Source: Rhizomys pruinosus (lineage: Eukaryota; Chordata; Mammalia; Rodentia; Spalacidae). From it: DNA of 64,000 nt. The DNA lies in contig VZQC01009970.1 of NCBI GenBank assembly GCA_009823505.1, forward strand, positions 62,001-126,000, given 5' to 3'. Shown one piece after another: positions 1-11,080 of the stretch. Under the pieces are notes generated by a model that was not told where the DNA came from, ran no database searches, and was given only the letters and a program-made list of their open reading frames with translations. The position numbers and the translations under genes are program-made. Every line of letters starts with the position of its first letter. The first letter of the stretch is position 1.

Positions 1-1560
1 GGTAGTAGCGTAATGCTGGCCTCAGATAGAAGGATTTGGAGAAGTCCCTCCGTTTGTATTCTTCTAACAATTTAAGTAGTAATAGTTGTATGTCTTTTTC
101 GAAATATTTTATAAAATTCTGCCGTGAACCATCCGGGCCTGGGCATTTTTTGGTTGGGAGGCTACTTATTACATCTTCGATTTCTTCCTGTACTATTGGT
201 CTGTTTAGGCTGTCAATCTCTTCTTGGTTGAGCTTTGGTGATTCCCAGGATTTCAGATATTCATCCATTTCTTCTAGGTTTTCAAACTTAGTAGAGTATA
301 GTTTTTGAAGTAGTCCCGTTATGATTGTCTGGATTTTTTCATTGTCTGTTGTGATGTTTCCCCTTTCATCACTGATTCTGTTTATTTGGAGTTGTTCCCT
401 CTTTCTTTTTGGTTAACTGGGCTAAGGGCTGATGTCTATCTGTTTATTCTCTCAAAGAACCAGCTTTTGATTAATTGATTTTTTGTATGGTTTTCTTTGT
501 TTCTATTTCATTGATCTCTGCTCTGATTTTTGTTATTTCTTCTTGTCTGCTCCGTTTAGGGTTCATTTGTTGTTGTTTCTCAAGTATTTTTAGCTGCAGT
601 GTAGGTCATTCACTTGTGTTCTTTCTGTTTTTTAATGTAGGCACTTAGAGCTATAAATTCCCTCTTAGGACTGCTTTTAAAGTGTCCCATAGATTTTGCT
701 GTGTTGTTTTATCATTGTCATTCAGTCCAGGAATGTTTTTTTTTCTTTCTTTATTTCTTCCTTGACCCACTCATTATTCAGGAGAGTGTTGTTTAGTCTC
801 CATGTGTTCCTGTAGGTTGTAGGGTTATTCTGTGTGATATTGAGTTTTATTGCACTGTGGTCTGATAGAATGCCATGAGATTATGCAATCTTTTATATTT
901 GTTGGTTTTTCCCTGTCTCCAGTATATGGTCTATTTTGGAGAATGTTCCATGAGGTGCTGAGTAGATAGTGTATTCTCTGGTGTTTGGGTGAAATATTCG
1001 ATAGATGTCTGTGAGGTCCATTGGTGTATTGTGTCATTTAGTTCGGGATGTCTCTCTGTTTATCCTTTGTCCTGTTGACCTTTCTAGGGGACTAATGGGG
1101 TATTGAAGTCCCCTATCTATTAGTGTGCTGGGTTAATCTGTGCCTTGAGATCCTGAAGAATTGTCTTTATAAAGTTTTTGGTGCACCGGTGTTGGTGCAT
1201 ATATATTTATAATTGTGAAATCTTCATCGTCAATTGTTCCTTAATAAAGATGTAGTGGCCCTCTTTGTCTCTTTTGATTTCTTTGCTTTGAAGTCTATTT
1301 TGTCTGATTTAGAATAGCCACACCTGCTTTCTTTTGGTACCATTGGCTTGAATACTTTCTTCCATCCCTTCACCTTTAAGTTGGTGCCTATCATTGAAAT
1401 GAGATGGGTTTCTTGTAGACAGCATATAGATGGGTTTTGTTTCCTAATCCATTCTCCCAGTCTATGCCTTTTGATTGGGGATTTAGCCCATTATGATTTA
1501 AGGTTATAATTGAAAGTGGATGTTGCTTCCTTTCATTTATTATCCATTTGGGCTTTAGCT
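1..1560 (-). pseudogene. L1 copy A ORF2, endonuclease and early RT region, broken
   Basis: ORF2p nicks DNA and reverse-transcribes L1 RNA. The endonuclease spans about 1500-800 on the minus strand. A frame at 1037-825 has the RPQCNK form of the usual SDHSAIK, i.e. a +1 reading of the last endonuclease motif, so a frameshift precedes it. The region below about 800 is the linker and early RT region; the catalytic FADD motif would lie beyond the left edge. Confidence 0.85.
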
Positions 1561-1599
1561 CTGATTTTGCTCCTATGGTTATGTTTTATTAGTTTCTTT

Positions 1600-2877
1600 T
1601 CCTAGGTGTTTGAGGATTGTTGCTCCTCTCTTCTACCCTTTGAATTGCTTCAAGTATTTTATGAAGAGTTGGTTTCCAGAACATGTATTCCATCTCTTGT
1701 TTATGTCATGGAAGATTTTTCTCTCTCCTTCAAGTCTAGTCGACATTTTTGCTGGGTAAAGTATTCTGGGTTGGCATCCGTAGTCCTTAACACTGGGAAT
1801 GCTTTGCTCCATGTTCTTCTTGCTTTCATGGTTTGAGCGAGAAGTCAGTTGTAATTCTGATGGGTTTCCCTTTGTATGTACTTGTTTTCTTTTGTAGCCT
1901 CAGAATTTTGTCTTTATTTTGGGATCTAGCATTTTAACTAAATATGGCTGGGGTGTTGTTTCTTTTCTGATCTTGTCTGTTTGGGGTCCTATGTGCTTCT
2001 TGTATTTGAATGGGTTTGTCTATTTTTAGTTTGGAAATTTTCATCTATAATTCTGTTGAAGATCTGATCAATTCTTATTCTCTTGAGATTCTTCTTTCCT
2101 CCTTCCTCTATTCCTATGATACGGACGTTTGACCTTTTCATAGTGTCCTCATCTTTCCTGGTTGTTCCACGTTTGTGTATGTTTAAATTTTCATAGTCTT
2201 TATTTGAGCTTTTTAATTGCTCTGTGTATCTTCAGATCTGATATTCTTGTTCTGCTTCCTCCATTCTATTCTGAGAGCTTTTTCCTTTCCTTTTCTCTTG
2301 ATTGAATGAGTTTTCTAATTCCTTTTTCAATTTCTCCTGTGTTTTTTTTAGTATTCCATTTATTTTGAGCTCCCAATCCTCTTTTTCTTTGGTTTGGCCT
2401 TCTCAATCTCTTTTGGTGCTCCTTACTTCGTTGTTGGCTTTCCTTTTTCAGTGTTTCTACTTCCTTCGGAGTTTGTTTTTTTTTCTCCTCTAGTTCTTTC
2501 TGGAGTTTGTTGGTCTGTTCCTTTAGTTCTTTCTGAGTTGTCATTGTATCCTCTAGGTCCTTTTTGAGTTTTTTCATTCTCTCTTCTTATTCTCTTATTT
2601 CTTTATTTTTTTCTCCCTCTGTTCTTTCCGGCGTTTGTCACTCTGTTCCTTTAGTTCTTTCCTGATGTTGTCATTGTATCCCTCTAGATCCTTTTTGAGT
2701 TTTCATTCTCTCTCTTTAGTTCTCTGAATTCCTCTTTATGTTCTTTTAATTTCTCTGCATAGGTCTGCAATTATTCTCTAAGATCTTTCTTGGTTCTCCT
2801 CCAAGGGGTTCCCATTGTAGCTGTCTCCTACAGGTTTGGTAGGAGCTTGGTGCAGGATTTCACTGTGTCTTTCCCAT
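1600..2877 (-). pseudogene. L1 copy A ORF1 (ORF1p), broken
   Basis: ORF1p is the L1 RNA-binding trimer protein: N-terminal coiled coil, RRM, C-terminal domain. The probable start codon is at 2877-2875 (MGKTQ), followed at once by a TGA stop. The coiled coil is recognisable at 2266-2577 as lysine/glutamate-rich heptads (KELKEQTNKLQKELEEKKK), and the RRM and C-terminal part lie across about 2200-1600 with further frame breaks. A 128 bp internal duplication lengthens the coiled-coil region (see the separate entry). Not translatable as a whole. Confidence 0.8.
2517..2712 (-). repeat. Tandem duplication in the ORF1 coiled coil
   Basis: The stretch starting GTTCCTTTAGTTCTTTC at 2517-2584 is repeated at 2645-2712 with small differences, a period of 128 bp. 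That is close to 43 codons or six heptads. It falls in the part of ORF1 known to vary in length among rodent L1s. Confidence 0.75.
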
Positions 2878-3107
2878 GTTTGTCCCTTCAGCGTGTCCCT
2901 GGCATGTGGGCTTCCCTTTTGTGTTTAGATCACAAATAGTCAGACAGGTTTTGCTTTCCTCCTTCAGATTAACTTTTTTGTTGTTGTTGTTGTTCCCTTC
3001 CTTCCTCCTTGTTTAGGAGTAATGGACTGTCTGCTTTTCAATTTTGTTGCTATATTAGGTATTGGAAGCCAAAGCACTCTTCTCTTCTTGTTTCTGAAGG
3101 TTCTCCA

Positions 3108-3606
3108 ACGGGGGGGGGCTTTCTGCTGATCTAGCCCGCGCTCCCGGCAGCCTGCTCAAAGGCGAGCCGCGCTGGCCGCCGGACTCTCCGGACCCTCTGG
3201 CCCAGCGCCCGGTCCCGCCCTCAAGGCCCCAGCAACCAACTACTCCCCCAGGTGGCTTCTGGGTATCCTGCCCAACGCGCGCAGCCGCCCTGGCAGCCGG
3301 ACTCCCGGACCCTCTGGCCCAGCGTCGGGGCCCGCCTCACGGCCCCAGCAGACCTCCAGCTAATACTCGCCCAGGTGGCTTCTGGGTATCCTGCCCAAAG
3401 GCGCAGCCACCCTCGTGCCGCGGACTCTCCGGACCCCTCTGGCCCACGCAGCGCCCGGTGCGCGTCCGCCCCATGGCCCAGCGACCCCAAACGCCAACTA
3501 CGCGCTAGGTGCTTCTGGGTTATCCTGCCCAAAGGGGCAGCCGCCCTGGCCGCCGGACTCTCCGGACCCTCTGGCCCAGCGCCCGGGTCCCGCCCTCCGA
3601 CTTCTA
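3108..3606 (-). promoter_or_regulatory. L1 copy A 5' UTR with tandem promoter units
   Basis: A 500 bp GC- and CpG-rich block in otherwise AT-rich DNA. A motif reading GGACTCTCCGGACCCTCTGG on the plus strand recurs at 3181, 3299, 3422 and 3555, giving spacings of 118, 123 and 133 bp, so about three full units plus a partial. A second shared block (CCAGGTGGCTTCTGGGTATC) recurs near 3250, 3372 and, degraded, 3508. Its position just upstream of ORF1 matches the monomeric promoters known for mouse and other muroid L1s. Promoter activity is inferred, not shown. Confidence 0.8.
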
Positions 3607-3995
3607 TAATTGTAAAGAGTTGCTTGGTGCTGTAGTTACCAAGTGACAGGATTTGCTATTTCTCCACAAAATTATGAGAGAGAACTATTTTAATGTAGTT
3701 CCCTATAATTTCACCTTAGAATAAGGATATAAAATTATCATTGATTTTCCAAAGATGATATAATATGTTGAGATACTTTTTATTTTTGCACAGTTGACAA
3801 TACAACAAGCTCTTAATCATTTTCCTTTTCCTTCTGAAAACTTAGAACTGTGAGAAGTTTAGAAACAAACCATGTAAAGCCATTGCAAGAGACCAAGCTA
3901 ACATCTACAGTTCTGTATTTGGATTCCTAACTGGCTTCAGACAGCTTATGAGAGGAAATTCATGCATACTGGGTGCTGGATAGATAGTAATTTTC
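3607..3995. other. Unique AT-rich DNA
   Basis: No repeat, long frame or RNA motif recognised between the L1 promoter and the next B1. Confidence 0.6.
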
Positions 3996-4158
3996 GGCTG
4001 GGTGTGGTGGCGCACGCCTTTAATCCTAGCACTTGGGAAGCAAGGCAGGCGGATCTTGTGAGTTCAGGCCAGTCTGTCTACAGAGTGAGTTCCAGGACAG
4101 CTGGGAACTCAGGGAAACCCTGTCTAGAAAAGACAAAAAAAAAAAAAAAAAAAAAATG
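3996..4158 (+). mobile_element. B1 SINE
   Basis: Starts GGCTGGGTGTGGTGGCGCAC, carries the 7SL-derived body and ends in a long A tail. It is flanked by a direct repeat AGTAATTTTC at 3986-3995 and 4162-4171, the expected L1-mediated target-site duplication. Confidence 0.95.
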
Positions 4159-4352
4159 AAAGTAATTTTCAAAGTACATGTGCATTCTGTTTTACACAAA
4201 TGATTTTACTGTAGTGCCCCTGAAAATTGATGCAGTGTTTGGGCCTTTCCAGACTGTATTTATCATCACTGCTTTTCACAGTTTGTCTTTTTGTACTTGG
4301 ATTGGGGGGCGGGTAATTTTTCCTCCAATAAGTTTGTTATATGCAAGCAAAA

Positions 4353-5460
4353 AGATTTATTGTGGAGTACAAGAGTCAATATCTAAAAGTTTCAGAAATC
4401 CTTGAAGAGCAGATATCAAGCATCTCCGAACTCCTCCCTGCTGTTACTTCATCTGAATCTAATGAAGTTATATTTAAGTTTGCTCTCAGCTTACTGAGCA
4501 GCAAGAAGCACTTATAATGTAGTGTGAAAATGTTAAAAATATTGTTGAATTTCTCAAAAGCATGCTACCTGATATGAATGCAACTGGAATGAAAAAAATT
4601 ATTACCCAGGTTTTTGAGATGGATATTTCCAAACAGCTACACGCCTATGACTGGAATATCATGTGCTGCGGGATGAGCTTCTGGAATCGTCCTATGCTTG
4701 AGGATAACGATTCTGTGGAGAAACTGGAGAGCCAACAACCACTTGAAAAGACAGAACATGGACCTCTTAGAAACACTGCAGATGGCTCATGCTAAAATCC
4801 AGGCCTTGGAAGCCAACCTAGAAAGTCTTTTGACCAGAGAGACCAAAATTAAGACATTAATCCGGACCTTGGAACAAGATAAAATCGCTTATCAAAAGAC
4901 AGTGGAGCCAGGTGTGGTTGCACACGCCTTCAACCCTAGCGCTTAGGAGGCAGAGGCAGGTGGATCTTTGTGAGTTCAAGGCCAACCTGGTCTACAGAGT
5001 GAGATCCAGGACAGCTGGGGGTACAGGGAGACCTTGTCTTGAAAGACAAAAAAAAAAAAGAAAAAAAAAAAAAAAAAAAGGTGGAGCAAATCCTGGAGCT
5101 GCTACCCACAGATGCACTGGCCAACTGTGAATTGCTGCTGATGGGCCTCGCCTACACCCCCAATGACAAAGCTAAGGCAGGACCCGAGCTATAGTTTCAA
5201 ATGCAGCCTCAGTAGAGAGTGTCCCTCGAATCTCTGAGGAGGCTTCTGCACATTGCTCGTTCAAGCTGGACCAGGAAGCTGGTGGGACTCTATTGCTGGT
5301 GCTGAGCTCTTAGTCAATAGGCAATATCATTCTCCTCAGAACACTCCACTGCTAAGCCCTATTCAGACATCCAGACTGTTTTCTTCTGGTTATTGCTGGC
5401 TGCGTACATATATACATATAATGAACATAAAGATTTGCGCTTTCAAATAAAATGAGTATA
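4353..5460 (+). pseudogene. Retrocopy fragment like the TBC1D1/TBC1D4 (AS160) C-terminus
   Basis: TBC1D1 and TBC1D4 are Rab GTPase-activating proteins; a helical region and coiled coil follow their TBC domain. From about 4455 the plus strand reads EVIFKFALSLLSS, then after a stop and frame changes ITQVFEMDISKQLHAY (about 4598-4650), [20 protein letters not shown] (about 4740-4800), and [17 protein letters not shown] (about 4835-4885). After a B1 insertion it resumes in the same frame and ends at a TAG near 5192. An AATAAA is at 5446-5451. Absence of introns, several frame breaks and 5' truncation indicate a processed pseudogene. No poly-A tail or target-site duplication was found. The leading part (4353-4450, RFIVEYKSQYLKV) was not matched to the family. 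Parent assignment is from memory, with TBC1D4 favoured over TBC1D1. Confidence 0.6.
4907..5079 (+). mobile_element. B1 SINE inside the retrocopy
   Basis: B1 body starting GCCAGGTGTGGTTGCACACG with an impure A tail interrupted by G. It splits the coiled-coil frame, and GTGGA occurs at both edges (4902-4906 and 5081-5085), so it inserted after the retrocopy formed. Confidence 0.92.
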
Positions 5461-5935
5461 CATGCATTTAGAGGAATTATTTTTTAATCAGAACTTCATG
5501 AAATCCATACCAAGGGGAAATTCGAGTGAGATTCCCCTTGGATACACATGAAATCATTTTGTCTTTCTAGTGAAACAAATCTAGAGAATCTTTCTATATT
5601 GACACTTGAAAAAAATGTATTTTTTTTCTCCAAAGAAGAGCATGTTTCATTCAATCGTGGAATGGTGGACACATTTCTGTCTGGTTATGTGTCCATGTCC
5701 ATGTGAGGGACATGGCTGGCAGCCAGTCTGACCCCTGTGGGTTTCTTAGGAAGGTGGGGCCCTTTGGCCCTGCCTGCTTTGAGAAATTTATATTTATTAT
5801 TAAGTGATCAAAAGATTTTAGCTCTCTTAGAATACCTTATAAGAAATTTTATGTAGCAATTCATATTTCTAATCAGATTGATACAATATGAAACACAAAA
5901 CTTCTACAGAGTATATTCTGAGTAAAGTTCCCAAT
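5461..5935. other. Unique DNA
   Basis: No gene or repeat family recognised. Confidence 0.5.
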
Positions 5936-6171
5936 TTTTTTTTTTTTACATTTTACTGGAATTTTGTGATTTTTTTTTCATGCAATATAATTTTCTGATG
6001 CTTAGATCCTCTCCCTTAACCCTACCTTTTCTTATTTCACCCGGCCATCAATTTAGTGTTTTTTTTTTCTCTCTCTTTCTCTCTGAGTACACACACAAAC
6101 AATATATATAAATATATATAACATATATTTAATATGTTTAATAATATATATTTAATAATATTGTATATAAA

Positions 6172-6227
<56 letters not shown>

Positions 6228-6720
6228 CATTGAAGGCCTATAGAGTCTAATCTGTTTCCCCAAATATCCTTCAGTATGAATCTGCAAGATTCTGGTTAAC
6301 CTACCAAGAGTCCCATCCTTGAAAAAGATTGTTTCTTCCCCTTCCAGCATCCATCCATTGCTAAAAGTTCCTTAGGTTGGGTTGGGGTTTTTCACACACT
6401 TTCCTATGTCCATGTGAGATTTTGTCTGGTTTGAGCTTGATGGGACTTCTGCATGCTGACATCTTTGCTCTGAAATCATAGGAGAAATTGACTAGGTGTT
6501 TGGAAATCTTCATTTCTTGGTGTTCATGCAGCATCTCAGGCTGCTATAACCTTTCTGCTCTCTCTTCCACTATGGCCCCTGAAATTTGGGAATCAGAAGC
6601 TATAGGTGTCCTGTTCATGGATCAGCCCCCTGCAGCTGATTTTTCTTTGAAAATTGGCCAGTTGCGGGTAACTGTGTTAACCATCATCTGCTGCATAAGG
6701 AAATGTTATTGGTAAGAGCT
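5936..6720 (-). mobile_element. Old L1 (Lx-like) 3' end
   Basis: Minus-strand L1 3' UTR features: a T run followed by the terminal block resembling other 3' ends in the window, then after a TA microsatellite a segment (6240-6715) that aligns by eye with the Lx-like 3' UTR in the inverted-repeat arm (about 40200-40620; shared CCAGTTG and CACCATCTGCT blocks). Confidence 0.5.
6175..6222. repeat. (TA)24 microsatellite
   Basis: Uninterrupted TA dinucleotides over 48 bp, in a wider AT-rich block from 6100. Confidence 0.97.
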
Positions 6721-7159
6721 CAGAGAAGCAATTGTCTATGGTACAAGAAGTCATTAGAGATCAGGTTAACACCACAACTAGCAAATATTTCTTGAAACAT
6801 TAATAAATTCAAAAGAAGCTAATTAATGAATATGGTAGTAGGACTAAATGTATTTTATATTGAGTTGCCAAGAATATTTTTAAAGTAGTCTTGTCCTACA
6901 GTGCCCTCCTATGCTCTATGTTTTCATTCTTTGAAGTCTGGTAATCATATAAGACTCTTTTCAGAAGGATATCTGTTAGTCACAAAATTTACTCTATATT
7001 TTGTAAATACATTATAATCTAAGAATTTTACAGTAAATAGGACCTCATTGTCTTACACTGTGTTTACCTATTAGGAAAACCTATCAGTATTTTTTAAGTC
7101 AACAATTAATTAGCTTCATCTCTTGATGAGATTTGTAAAACTATTTTATTTGCTAATTT

Positions 7160-7375
7160 TATTTTATATGTAGGAGTATATTGCCTGTATGAATGTAAGT
7201 ATACCCATGTCATGAAATGCTTGCAGAGGTCAGAAGAAGGTGTTAGATCCACTAGAACTGGAGATGTGGGGCTATCTTTTTTTGTAGGATTTTCTAGGTT
7301 AACCACCAATTGGATCCTGGGAATCAAATCAGGGTCTTCTCCAAAAGCAGTCCTAAGCCATCTCTTCAGTGCTTA
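7160..7375 (-). mobile_element. Degraded B2-like SINE
   Basis: Contains the B2 landmarks in reverse: GAGGTCAGAAGAAGGTGT, GGATCCTGGGAATCAAA and AAGCCATCTCTTCAG. The middle (about 7260-7300) is diverged or carries a small insert. Confidence 0.75.
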
Positions 7376-7960
7376 AATGAGAGCTTTAAATTTTTGAATT
7401 AATTTATTTTGCATATGCATGTGTATATGTATGTGTACAAGTGCATACACAGGAAAGCAATATTGTTTCTACTATCTGTCTCTCTGCATTTATTCATTTA
7501 TGGAACAGTTGGAATTATCAAGCATTCAATTGTCAGCCATTATTAGGTTCCATTTTTTTTGCTAGATTGCTAATGTATCTCTGACAAAATATGATTTTCT
7601 TTATTTCTGTCCATCTTATGTATATAGATTAACATTGGAATATATTTTAAAAAGTAATTCCTGTATAAAATAATCAACAATTCAAATCATCAATAATTTC
7701 ACTACAACCATTGAATTGCTTATTCAAAATCAATTATATTGGTTTTCTATCCATAAATTGAAATAGAAAGTATAGGAAGTTTCTAGAGGCCAATGGCTCT
7801 TTTAGAATTTTTCTTGGGAACACAATTTAAAATATATTTATTCCCACTCCCTTGTTCAGTATTTTGCTCCTTTTTTGTATTTATTAAAAATATTTATTTA
7901 GAATGTACTCTATACAAGCATTGTGTCCTAGATCATTTTATGATATGAACAAAAGTGTAA
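7376..7960. other. Unique AT-rich DNA
   Basis: No recognisable repeat or coding signal. Confidence 0.5.
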
Positions 7961-7964
7961 GGGT

Positions 7965-8455
7965 TCTTTCTTTTTTTTTTTCATTTTTTCTTTTTATTTC
8001 ATTCTTTAACAATAAGTAATAATTTATGAGTACAAGCATCCTTCATGTAAAACCAATTTGTAAGCAGTTGTGCCCAAACCCACACAGTCCAAGGGTCCCA
8101 CCATCCAGCTGGGGGAGGCTTGTATGTACAATCAGGTTGATCAAGTAAGTGTCCAGTCTATATTGCTGTAGTTTCACCATTCACCCCAATCATAGCCCTT
8201 ACATTCTACCACACCCCCTCTTCTGTAGATTGTTCCCTAGGCTTAGAAAAGGGGCACAGGTGGACGAGAGGCAAAATAGTCTACTTTCTCTGGAGCTGTC
8301 GTTTTGGACTCTGGTCAATTCTGACTTTTTCCTTTCATGGGCTGACAGTTTGTCCAGGAATAAACTTTCAATCCTACTAATGAAGCACAAACAATTAGAT
8401 ACATAGGTATTTAAACAGTACTAATTGCTATGATAGGTTACTTTGGTATATTTTT
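7965..8455 (-). mobile_element. L1 3' UTR fragment
   Basis: Nearly the same sequence as 47990-48521 and, in part, 41614-41841 and the complement of 44709-44900. It includes GATTGTTCCCTAGGCTTAG and ends at TAGGTTACTTTGGTATA, as does the 48 kb copy. It is part of an L1 3' UTR in reverse orientation. Confidence 0.8.
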
Positions 8456-8746
8456 TAAAAATATTTTTATTGAAATTTTGTGAATTTCATACAATATTTC
8501 TCACTCCAGTTTGGACTCATTTCCCTTTCCTTGCCCCCCACCCCCTCCACCCAACCAGAGATCATGAATTCTGCCATACATGTCTTGCATCTTTTTCTCA
8601 AACTTTTTAAAGTTTTTCTATGCACAGATTTATTGTTTTGGGCAGAAGTTTACTTTTTCAGCCAGATCTTTGTTATTTCTTCGAATTTTTAGAGCAATAC
8701 AAATTGGAATCTCCTTCTTCAAGGGTTTAAACATTTTGTCGTAGTC
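8456..8746 (-). mobile_element. L1 3' terminal fragment
   Basis: Reverse of an L1 3' end: T-rich start, TTATTGAAATTTTGTGAATT, a C-rich tract at 8536-8553 (G-rich on the sense strand) and GAATTCTGCCATACATGTCT. The same block recurs at 49870, 53070, 57800 and 58270. It abuts the 5' UTR of the next L1. Confidence 0.75.
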
Positions 8747-9040
8747 CAGTTGCCCAGGTGGGTTTCTGGCTTGCAAGCCTTCAGTGGCCCACCCCTGCAT
8801 CTGTTGCCCAATGCTAGAACCATAGAGAGGAACTGTGTGCAAGGATAGAAAGACAGCCAGGGGCGCACACACACTGTGCCCAGTTGTCCAGGTGGGTTTC
8901 TTACTTGCAGGCCTGTGGCGGCCTATCCTAGCACAAATCACCCAATGTAGAACCATAGAGAACTGTGTGCTTGGATAGAAGGACAGCCAGGGATGCACAC
9001 ATTCTGTGTCCAGATCCCCAGGTGGGGTCAAGAACATGGG
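8747..9040 (+). promoter_or_regulatory. L1 copy B 5' UTR with tandem promoter units
   Basis: Two units of 134 bp (8747-8880) and 130 bp (8881-9010) and a partial third from 9011. Each starts CAGTTG(C/T)CCAGGTGGG or similar and contains AACTGTGTGC and GACAGCCAGGG. Placed immediately upstream of ORF1, as in monomeric rodent L1 promoters. The unit sequence does not resemble the monomers of copy A. Confidence 0.7.
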
Positions 9041-9318
9041 TCCAAGGATTCACTACCACCACCAACAACAACAACCACCACCACTCTCCCTGAAGCTACT
9101 GATACTGTGGTGGAAAGTATAAAATGCTGGTGCTGTGGATTAATGTGGTTGGGGAGATCCAGCAGTGTCAGTGATTCGAGGCTGCATAGCCAAACCTGAG
9201 GAAGAAACCAGCAGGAAGCAAACTGAGTACCAACCTGTCCTCCATAGTAACATTTAAGATTATCAACAGCAGGCAAACAAATAAACAAAGAAGGAAACAA
9301 CAAAAACAACAAATACAC

Positions 9319-10474
9319 ATGCCAAAGACACAACAGAAAAACAACAATATAGGAGAAGCTCAAAATATATCCCCACCAAATTCAACCAGTCCTGTAGAAG
9401 GAAACCAGGACACCAACCTTAGAAGAACAATTATAGACATATGCAAAGACTATAAAGAACAAACCAGAGAACTAAAGGGAGATAATGAAAAACTCATGAA
9501 GGAACTAGAGGAAAGAATGATAAACTCCGGAAAGAACTAAAAGGAGAGATTGAAAAACACAGAAAAGAAATAGAGGAAGAGAAACACAAACTCTGAAAAG
9601 AACTAGAGGGAGAGAATGACATTGAAAAGCTCTCAGGCTGAAAGAAAAAGAAAAAAAGAAACTGACCAATGAAGCAAGGAGCTACAAGAAGAGAATGAAA
9701 AGCCCCAAAATGAATTGGAAATACTGAAGAAACCACAAGATGAAATAAAAAAGGAAATTGAACATTCATCCAATCAGTAGGAAAGGATGGGAAAATACCT
9801 CAGAAGCAGAATGTATGAAGCAGAATAGAGAATATCAGACCTACAGGATAACAACATAGATGGAAACCTCAAGTAAAGATTATGAAAAATTAAAAAAAAA
9901 AAAAAAACAAGAGAGAACCAAAAAGGAAATGAGGGAACATAAGAAAAGACAAAACCAAAGAAACACAGGAATAGAGGGAGGAGAAGAATCCCAAGAGAAT
10001 GGTATTGATCAGATCTTCAGCAGGGTAATAGAAGAAAACTTACCCAAACTAAAAAAAGACAAACCCATACAAATACAAGAAGCACATAGAACACCAAATA
10101 TACAAGACCAGAAAAGAAATTCCCCACATCATATCATAGTTAAAACACTAGATGCTCAAAACAAGGACAAAATATTGAAAGCCACAAGAGAAAAACAAAT
10201 TACATATAAGGGAAAACCCATCAGAATCACAGCTGACTTCTCAGTGGAAATTATGAAACCCAGAAAAACATGGACTAAAGTATTCCCAGTACTAAATAAC
10301 TTTAGATGCAAACCTAGATTACTATACCCAGCAAAAATGTCAATCATAGTTGAAGGAGAAAGAAAAATCTTTCATGACATAAACAAAATGAAAGAACACA
10401 TGTCCAAAAAACCTACACTTCAGAAAATACTTGAAACAATTGAACGAACAGAGGAAAGGAACAACTATCCTTAA
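9319..10474 (+). pseudogene. L1 copy B ORF1 (ORF1p), frame-broken
   Basis: Starts MPKTQQKNN at 9319 and runs 73 codons to a stop at 9540. Lysine/glutamate heptads continue in other frames across 9540-9830, and a 204-codon frame at 9860-10474 holds the C-terminal half. That frame has a basic linker, the RRM (HHIIVKTLDAQNKDKILKAT at about 10128-10190) and the C-terminal domain (LLYPAKMSIIVEGERKIFHD near 10318-10380). The order and lengths match ORF1p, but at least one frameshift and a stop separate the halves. Confidence 0.85.
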
Positions 10475-10707
10475 GCAAGCCAACAGAGAAATTGCCAAAA
10501 GCATAAAAGAGTAAATACCTAGACCAAGAATGCAAACAAAAAATAAGTTGAAAGGAAACAACACACATCTCTCAAAAATAACCTTAAATATTAATGGTCT
10601 AAACACCCCAATCAAGAGGCATAGACTGAGAGGATGGATTAGGAAACAGAATCCATCTATAAGCTGCCTAGAAGAAACCCATCTCACCGTCAAGGGCAGA
10701 CACCATT

Positions 10708-11074
10708 TGTGGCGGTTTGAATGATAGTGTTCCCCATAGGCTTTAAGTATTCAGACATTTTGTCTCCAGTTTATGTCACTGTTCTTGGAGGTCTTAGAAG
10801 GTGTGGCCATGTTGGAGGAAGTACATCATTGGGGGCAGGCTTAGAGAGTTTAATAAGCCTTGAGGTCTCCAGCCTCTCTCTCTCTCTCTGATTCCTGTGC
10901 TCATTGTGAGATGTGACCCTTGGCTTGCTGCTCCAGCCCTGCCCACCATGATTCCAATCACAATGGACTCTGATTCCTTGGAACCGTCAATAGTAAACTC
11001 AAATAAATTCTTCCTTTTATAAGTTCCTTTGATCATGGTGGTTTTATCACAGCAATAGGAAAGTGGCTAATACA
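10708..11074 (+). repeat. MaLR 5' LTR (LTR1)
   Basis: 367 bp. TG start, CT-rich tract at 10870-10890, AATAAA at 11002-11007, and TAATACA end. Confidence 0.85.
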
Positions 11075-11080
11075 GTAATT

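Larger units (their letters stand above)
1..3606 (-). mobile_element. LINE-1 (copy A), promoter and 5' half, clipped by window edge
   Basis: Read on the minus strand this is an L1 in the usual order: GC-rich 5' UTR (3108-3606), coiled-coil ORF1 (about 2877 down to 1600), then ORF2 endonuclease and the start of the reverse transcriptase region, running off the left edge. The endonuclease GDFNTPL motif is readable near 1095-1115 and the SDHSA motif near 850-866, but they lie in different frames, so the copy is dead. Many frameshifts and stops suggest an old or poorly polished copy. Because the promoter is present, the insertion was probably full length at its 5' end. Confidence 0.92.

Noticed and set aside
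3252..3635. 127-codon frame and a CpG-rich block that could be a gene promoter with first exon
   Set aside because: The block is a tandem array directly upstream of L1 ORF1 and the frame is antisense to it; GC-rich repeats are often open by chance.
8630..9037. 135-codon minus frame over the L1 copy B 5' UTR
   Set aside because: It spans the tandem promoter units and shows their repeated peptides; a shadow of the repeats.
8747..9040. CRISPR-like or satellite array
   Set aside because: Only two and a bit long units, in a rodent genome, placed at an L1 5' end.
9040..9080. ACC/AAC triplet run as a coding repeat
   Set aside because: Low-complexity L1 5' UTR sequence before ORF1.
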